NCBI GenBank assembly: GCA_001777055.1
Contig: MFCX01000005.1
Coordinates: 26,181 to 41,835, forward strand
DNA: 15,655 nucleotides
Source of the DNA: Candidatus Daviesbacteria bacterium RIFCSPHIGHO2_02_FULL_39_12
GTDB lineage: Bacteria > Patescibacteriota > Microgenomatia > Daviesbacterales > UBA10151
Reading direction: 5' to 3'
The position numbers and the translations under genes were made by a program. Numbering within the stretch: the first letter of the stretch is position 1; each line of letters opens with the position of its first letter. Positions 12,592-15,655 of this stretch are shown here, piece after piece. Under the pieces are notes generated by a model. The model searched no databases. It worked only from the letters and a program-made list of their open reading frames with translations, and was not told the origin of the DNA.

Positions 12592-13938
12592 ATGGAAGTC
12601 AGAGTAAGAATTGCCCCGTCGCCAACAGGTTCACCGCACATTGGTACAGCAGGGCAGGCTTTATTTGATTATGTTTTTGCCAAAAAAAATAATGGTAAGT
12701 TTATTTTAAGGATAGAGGATACTGATAGGGAAAGATATGTTGCAGAAGCTGAGGAACAGATATATGAGACCCTTGAGTGGTTAGGATTAGATGTTGATGA
12801 AGGGCCTAATGTAGGGGGAGACCTCGGGCCTTATGTGCAATCCCAGAGATTGGACATTTATAAAAAATATGTTTTGGAACTTTTGGAAAAGAATCAGGCT
12901 TATAAAGATGAAGGCGCTGTTAGGTTTAAGACAAAAAAGCTTGGCCAAACTACCTGGCATGATTTGGTGGGTAATAAGGATATTACTTTTGATAATAAAA
13001 CCCAAGATGATTTTGTGATTCTCAAGTCAGATGGCTATCCCACCTATAATTTTGCCAATGTAGTAGACGATCATTTGATGCAAATATCGCATGTGATAAG
13101 GGGTAATGAATTTATTTCCTCAACCCCTAAACATATTATGCTTTATAAAGCTTTTGGTTGGGCGCCTCCTCAATTTGCACATTTTCCGGTTTTGGTGGGA
13201 TCTGATCGAAGTAAACTATCCAAAAGGCATGGGGCAAAGTCTGCATTGGAGTTTAGAAATGAAGGTTATTTAAAAGAGGCAGTTTTAAATTTTCTGGCAT
13301 TACTAGGCTGGTCTCATCCGAAAGGTAAGGAGATGTTTGATATGGAGGAACTCATCAGACTTTTTGATTTTAAAGAGGTGAATGCTTCGTCTGCTTATTT
13401 TGATGCGACCAAATTAGATTGGTTAAATGGTGAATATATTAGAAAAACTCAAAACTCAAAACTCAAAACTCAAATCTATGAATACTTACAAAATTTGTCG
13501 GGCAGGGCGTTAACAGAAAAAGATCACCCCACAGAAAAAGAAGTTGAAAAACTGGTTCCTTTGGTTAAAGAAAGAATTAAAAAACTGTCGGATTTTATTC
13601 CATTGACGGATTTTTTCTTTGCCGGTGTTGAATATGATATGGAAGTTTTCAATAGATTAAAGATTAAAGATTTAAGATTTAAGATAGAAAAAGTTTTAGA
13701 AAAAATGCAGAAAATGGAAAAGCCCTGGGAAGCTGATATCTTTGAGTCAACTTTTAGGAAGTTAGCAGAGGATTTGCAATTATCAGTGACTCAGATATTT
13801 CAGTTGATTAGGGTGGCTGTTTCAGGACAGCTGGTTACCCCGCCGCTTTTTGAAAGTATAAAAATTTTAGGAGAAGAGAAAACCGTCAAGAGAGTCGGGG
13901 ATGCTATTTCGTTTTTGAAATCCGGTTGGCTGGCGTAG
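12592..13938 (+). CDS. gltX: Glutamyl-tRNA synthetase, lacking the zinc-knuckle segment
   Basis: A class I synthetase that charges tRNA-Glu. Start at 12592 (MEVRVRIAPSPTG) fits the family; the in-frame ATG at 12565 would add nine residues read through a promoter-like AT-rich stretch. Motifs, counted from 12592: the HIGH equivalent PHIGTA (15-20), RIEDTDRERY (40-49), TYNFANVVDDH (151-161), ITHVIRG-like ISHVIRGNE (165-173) and the KMSKS equivalent KLSKRHG (208-214). Between LLEKNQAYK and GAVRFK the usual Cys-rich insertion (CYC..to..GRC, about 40 residues) is missing, so no zinc site remains. The C-terminal anticodon-binding half contains two 28-bp heptanucleotide repeat tracts. The last 13 bp overlap only a spurious TTG start, not the next real gene. 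Confidence 0.93.
   Translation: MEVRVRIAPSPTGSPHIGTAGQALFDYVFAKKNNGKFILRIEDTDRERYVAEAEEQIYETLEWLGLDVDEGPNVGGDLGPYVQSQRLDIYKKYVLELLEKNQAYKDEGAVRFKTKKLGQTTWHDLVGNKDITFDNKTQDDFVILKSDGYPTYNFANVVDDHLMQISHVIRGNEFISSTPKHIMLYKAFGWAPPQFAHFPVLVGSDRSKLSKRHGAKSALEFRNEGYLKEAVLNFLALLGWSHPKGKEMFDMEELIRLFDFKEVNASSAYFDATKLDWLNGEYIRKTQNSKLKTQIYEYLQNLSGRALTEKDHPTEKEVEKLVPLVKERIKKLSDFIPLTDFFFAGVEYDMEVFNRLKIKDLRFKIEKVLEKMQKMEKPWEADIFESTFRKLAEDLQLSVTQIFQLIRVAVSGQLVTPPLFESIKILGEEKTVKRVGDAISFLKSGWLA
13447..13474 (+). repeat. Four tandem ACTCAAA heptamers inside gltX
   Basis: ACTCAAA repeated four times without change. Because the unit is 7 nt, the reading frame rotates and gives the peptide TQNSKLKTQ. It lies after NGEYIRK at the start of the anticodon-binding region. 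Confidence 0.9.
13654..13681 (+). repeat. Four heptamers (AGATTAA x2, AGATTTA x2) inside gltX
   Basis: A second 28-bp tract of 7-nt units, encoding RLKIKDLRFK. It has the same unit length and copy number as the tract 180 bp upstream but a different sequence. Confidence 0.85.
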
Positions 13939-13946
13939 TCTTGAGA

Positions 13947-13975
13947 TTGCTTTTTGTTATAGGTTATGGTAGAAT
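13947..13975 (+). promoter_or_regulatory. Promoter of the LPRTG protein gene, probably leaderless
   Basis: -35 TTGCTT (13947-13952), 17 bp, -10 TAGAAT (13970-13975), then 7 nt to the ATG at 13983. Transcription would start at or beside the ATG, and there is no Shine-Dalgarno. Confidence 0.55.
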
Positions 13976-13982
13976 CGCGCTC

Positions 13983-14324
13983 ATGGATGATCCCAAATGG
14001 CTTAGATTGGTCACTATCGGTTTAGTGCTGGCTGCCCTGGCTGTGGGTTACTTCTTATTCTCAGGCGGACTGTCAGTTAGCAAACCCGGTAAAACTCCTG
14101 GTCCAACTGCATCAGGAATATCCGGTTCGCCTTCGCCTGCCGGCGCTGGTCAATCTTTACGCTTTACACCTTCCGCCACTCAATCTGCCTATTCCAGAAT
14201 TGCTGACAGAGCTCAGTCAGAGGCGCAAACATTGCCCCGGACCGGTTTTCTTGTGGGTTTGGCTATAGTATTTTCTGTTTCGGCAATGATCTCCGGATTA
14301 TCTCTCCGCAAGTTTCCCAACTAA
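13983..14324 (+). CDS. Small surface protein with C-terminal LPRTG sorting signal
   Basis: 113 aa from ATG 13983 (MDDPKWLR); a longer frame from TTG 13926 overlaps gltX and is unlikely. The N-terminus has a membrane or signal helix (about 9-26, VTIGLVLAALAVGYFLF), then a Pro/Gly/Ser/Thr-rich linker (KPGKTPGPTASG and so on), a short helical part, and at the end LPRTG followed by about 20 hydrophobic residues and a basic tail RKFPN. That is the layout of a sortase substrate: LPXTG, membrane helix, positive charges. It could be covalently attached to the cell envelope or simply be a double-spanning membrane protein. No sortase gene is in the window. Confidence 0.68.
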   Translation: MDDPKWLRLVTIGLVLAALAVGYFLFSGGLSVSKPGKTPGPTASGISGSPSPAGAGQSLRFTPSATQSAYSRIADRAQSEAQTLPRTGFLVGLAIVFSVSAMISGLSLRKFPN

Positions 14325-14334
14325 TCCATAAATT

Positions 14335-14638
14335 GCAGCAGGAACAACGATTGACCATTGAAGAGATAAAGGAAACCCTTAAGATAAAGACCTGACTAAA
14401 TATGTCGTGGCAAAAAATGAATAAATAAAGTTTGTTACTTCTGATGAGTTAGGAGAGCAGGATATAAGCAAGAGGGGTGATGGTTCCTTCTTAGTGGATG
14501 GTCTTGTTCCGAATCAGTAAACTTTCTGGAGAAAAATCTGGGAATTACCATACTGTTGGTGGTTTTGTGATGTATAAACTTGGCCATATTCCTATTGCTG
14601 GTGATAAGTTACAGGAACTTAAGTTTCTGTTATACTAA
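14335..14638 (+). pseudogene. Decayed CorC/HlyC transporter-associated domain
   Basis: Three plus-strand fragments together resemble the C-terminal CorC_HlyC domain of CNNM/UPF0053 ion transporters. The frame at 14425-14520 reads TSDELGEQDISKRGDGSF then LVDGLVPN (family pattern DGSYLVDG). A shifted frame to TAA at 14638 reads SKLSGEKSGNYHTVGGFVMY, then KLGHIPIAGDK (family pattern ETVGGLV..LGRIP..GD). Upstream LTIEEIKETL is in a third frame. An in-frame TAA (14422-14424) and at least two frameshifts separate the pieces. The DUF21 and CBS domains expected upstream are absent, so this is a 3' remnant. Confidence 0.65.
14608..14636 (+). promoter_or_regulatory. Candidate promoter of the UPF0182 gene, probably leaderless
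   Basis: -35 GTTACA (14608-14613, four of six), 17 bp, -10 TATACT (14631-14636, five of six), then 8 nt to the GTG start. It lies within the end of the CorC remnant. Confidence 0.45.
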
Positions 14639-14644
14639 GCATTA

Positions 14645-15655
14645 GTGAATATCACTAAATTTTTTTCCTTAACATTCTTAGGTCTGGTCTTTGTTACCTT
14701 TATCTTCTTCTCAAGCATTGTTTCTATTATTACCGACTGGTGGTGGTACCAGGAAGTAGGGTTTACCGAGATCTTTATCAAATCGCTCATTGCCAAAATT
14801 ATTGTGGGTTTTTCGGCAGGACTTATTGCGGCAGTCTTTCTTCTTACTAACTTATCTATTGCCATCCGTTCCAAAATACCCTGGGTGGCAAGTATCCCTG
14901 AAGCCCTAATTGGTCTTAGTCAACCCCTAAGCCTCAATAACCGGATAATCGGAAAACTAGGCATTATTATTAGTTGTATTATTGCCCTTTTTATCGGTCT
15001 TTTAGCCTCAAGTAGTTGGCACGACGTCTTAAAGTTTTTATCAAGTGTGCCATTTGGTCAAAAAGACCCGTTATTTGCTGCTGACATATCTTTTTACGTA
15101 TTTTCCCTGCCTGTATACTCTTTTGGGCTTGGCCTTATAAAAACCGTTATTCTGATATCACTTATTGGTTGCGGTGCAATCTACATTCTGCGAGGAAGTC
15201 TCAATTTATCAAGCTTTTTTCCTAAAATTAACCTCTCCAAATTAACCGGAAAGCCTGAAAGCCGGATGTTAAAAGTTGTGAATGATTTAGGTTCCGACCG
15301 AAAAACGAGACTTCACATTGGGATTCTATTGTCTTTATTTCTTACAACAATTGCCGCAGGTACCTATCTGTCTCTATTTAATTTGCTGACCGGCCAGAGC
15401 GGTCCGGTGTTTGGTGCGGCTTTCACCGATACCAATGTCATGGTACCACTCCTTCGCGTATCTGTTTTTGTTTATGGTTTGGCTGCAATTTTAGCGCTAT
15501 TTTATGGTGTGAGCGGAAAAATAGCTCCTCTCTTCGGTACAATCTTTTTAACTGTAATAGTTGGGTTTGCGTCCTCGGTTATCCCTTCAATCTTTCAAAA
15601 ACTGGTTGTTGCGCCTAATGAACTTACTAAAGAAACACCATTTATCAAATATAAC
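14645..15655 (+). CDS. UPF0182 (COG1615) membrane protein, 3' end beyond the window
   Basis: The frame is open from GTG 14645 to the window end (337 codons); an in-frame TAA at 14636 excludes an earlier start. It has several membrane helices (about residues 6-28, 42-66, 96-118, 153-177, 220-245, 265-285, 290-315). Family signs are TDWWWYQEVGF near the start, SSWHDVLKFL, then FGQKDPLFAADISFYVFSLP, and KLVVAPNELTKETPFI at the end, a typical junction to the large extracytoplasmic domain. UPF0182 proteins are about 900 aa, so roughly two thirds is missing here. Function of the family is unknown. No Shine-Dalgarno precedes the GTG. Confidence 0.9.
   Translation, partial: MNITKFFSLTFLGLVFVTFIFFSSIVSIITDWWWYQEVGFTEIFIKSLIAKIIVGFSAGLIAAVFLLTNLSIAIRSKIPWVASIPEALIGLSQPLSLNNRIIGKLGIIISCIIALFIGLLASSSWHDVLKFLSSVPFGQKDPLFAADISFYVFSLPVYSFGLGLIKTVILISLIGCGAIYILRGSLNLSSFFPKINLSKLTGKPESRMLKVVNDLGSDRKTRLHIGILLSLFLTTIAAGTYLSLFNLLTGQSGPVFGAAFTDTNVMVPLLRVSVFVYGLAAILALFYGVSGKIAPLFGTIFLTVIVGFASSVIPSIFQKLVVAPNELTKETPFIKYN

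Noticed and set aside
14635..14874. 79-aa minus-strand ORF
   Set aside because: It is antisense to the start of the UPF0182 gene, which is well supported by its motifs and by an open frame to the window end.

Overview
The window looks like a chromosomal segment of a small-genome, low-GC bacterium. The best guess is Candidate Phyla Radiation / Patescibacteria, Microgenomates-like. This is inferred from the short single-domain archaeal-type AspRS, a GluRS that has lost its zinc-knuckle segment, a DUF3048 protein, an HTH-nucleotidyltransferase protein beside secDF, tight gene packing with 1-32 bp overlaps, and several genes whose -10 boxes sit only 6-8 nt from the start codon. No rRNA or tRNA gene is visible, so the assignment is tentative.

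Layout. Bases 1-3676 (+): 3' part of a DUF3048 protein, an HTH-nucleotidyltransferase-like protein, secD and secF. Bases 3673-5040 (-): cca, meeting secF tail to tail and diverging from recJ (5077-6660, +). Bases 6672-9246 (-): an accessory island described below. Bases 9265-11519 (+): archaeal-type aspS overlapping a D,D-carboxypeptidase. Bases 11488-12534 (-): a membrane-anchored protein of unknown function. Bases 12592-14324 (+): gltX, carrying two heptanucleotide repeat tracts, then a small LPRTG surface protein. Bases 14335-14638: decayed remnant of a CorC/HlyC-type gene. Bases 14645-15655 (+): N-terminal part of a UPF0182 membrane protein that runs off the window.

The island at 6672-9246 is the notable part. 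Three consecutive minus-strand units each begin with a short leader peptide rich in one class of amino acid, followed by three mutually exclusive RNA stems built on one shared core: GGGAGG (segment 2), CCUCCC (segment 3), GGGAGG plus a U-tract (segment 4, the terminator). The unit before DAHP synthase has a Trp/Phe/Tyr leader. The unit before a 133-aa (or 98-aa) unknown protein has an isoleucine leader. The unit before a 62-aa unknown protein has a Leu/Ile/Val leader. This is classical ribosome-stalling transcription attenuation reused as a module. In two of the three cases it controls proteins that are not recognisable amino-acid biosynthesis enzymes. The terminator hairpin also holds a Shine-Dalgarno sequence 7-8 nt from an AUG, so it could act on translation as well. 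A 120-bp inverted-repeat element with two dRS3-like ATTCCC-N8-(G/A)GGAAT units fills the gap between the second and third units. The island lies between ordinary housekeeping genes, which suggests acquisition or local expansion.
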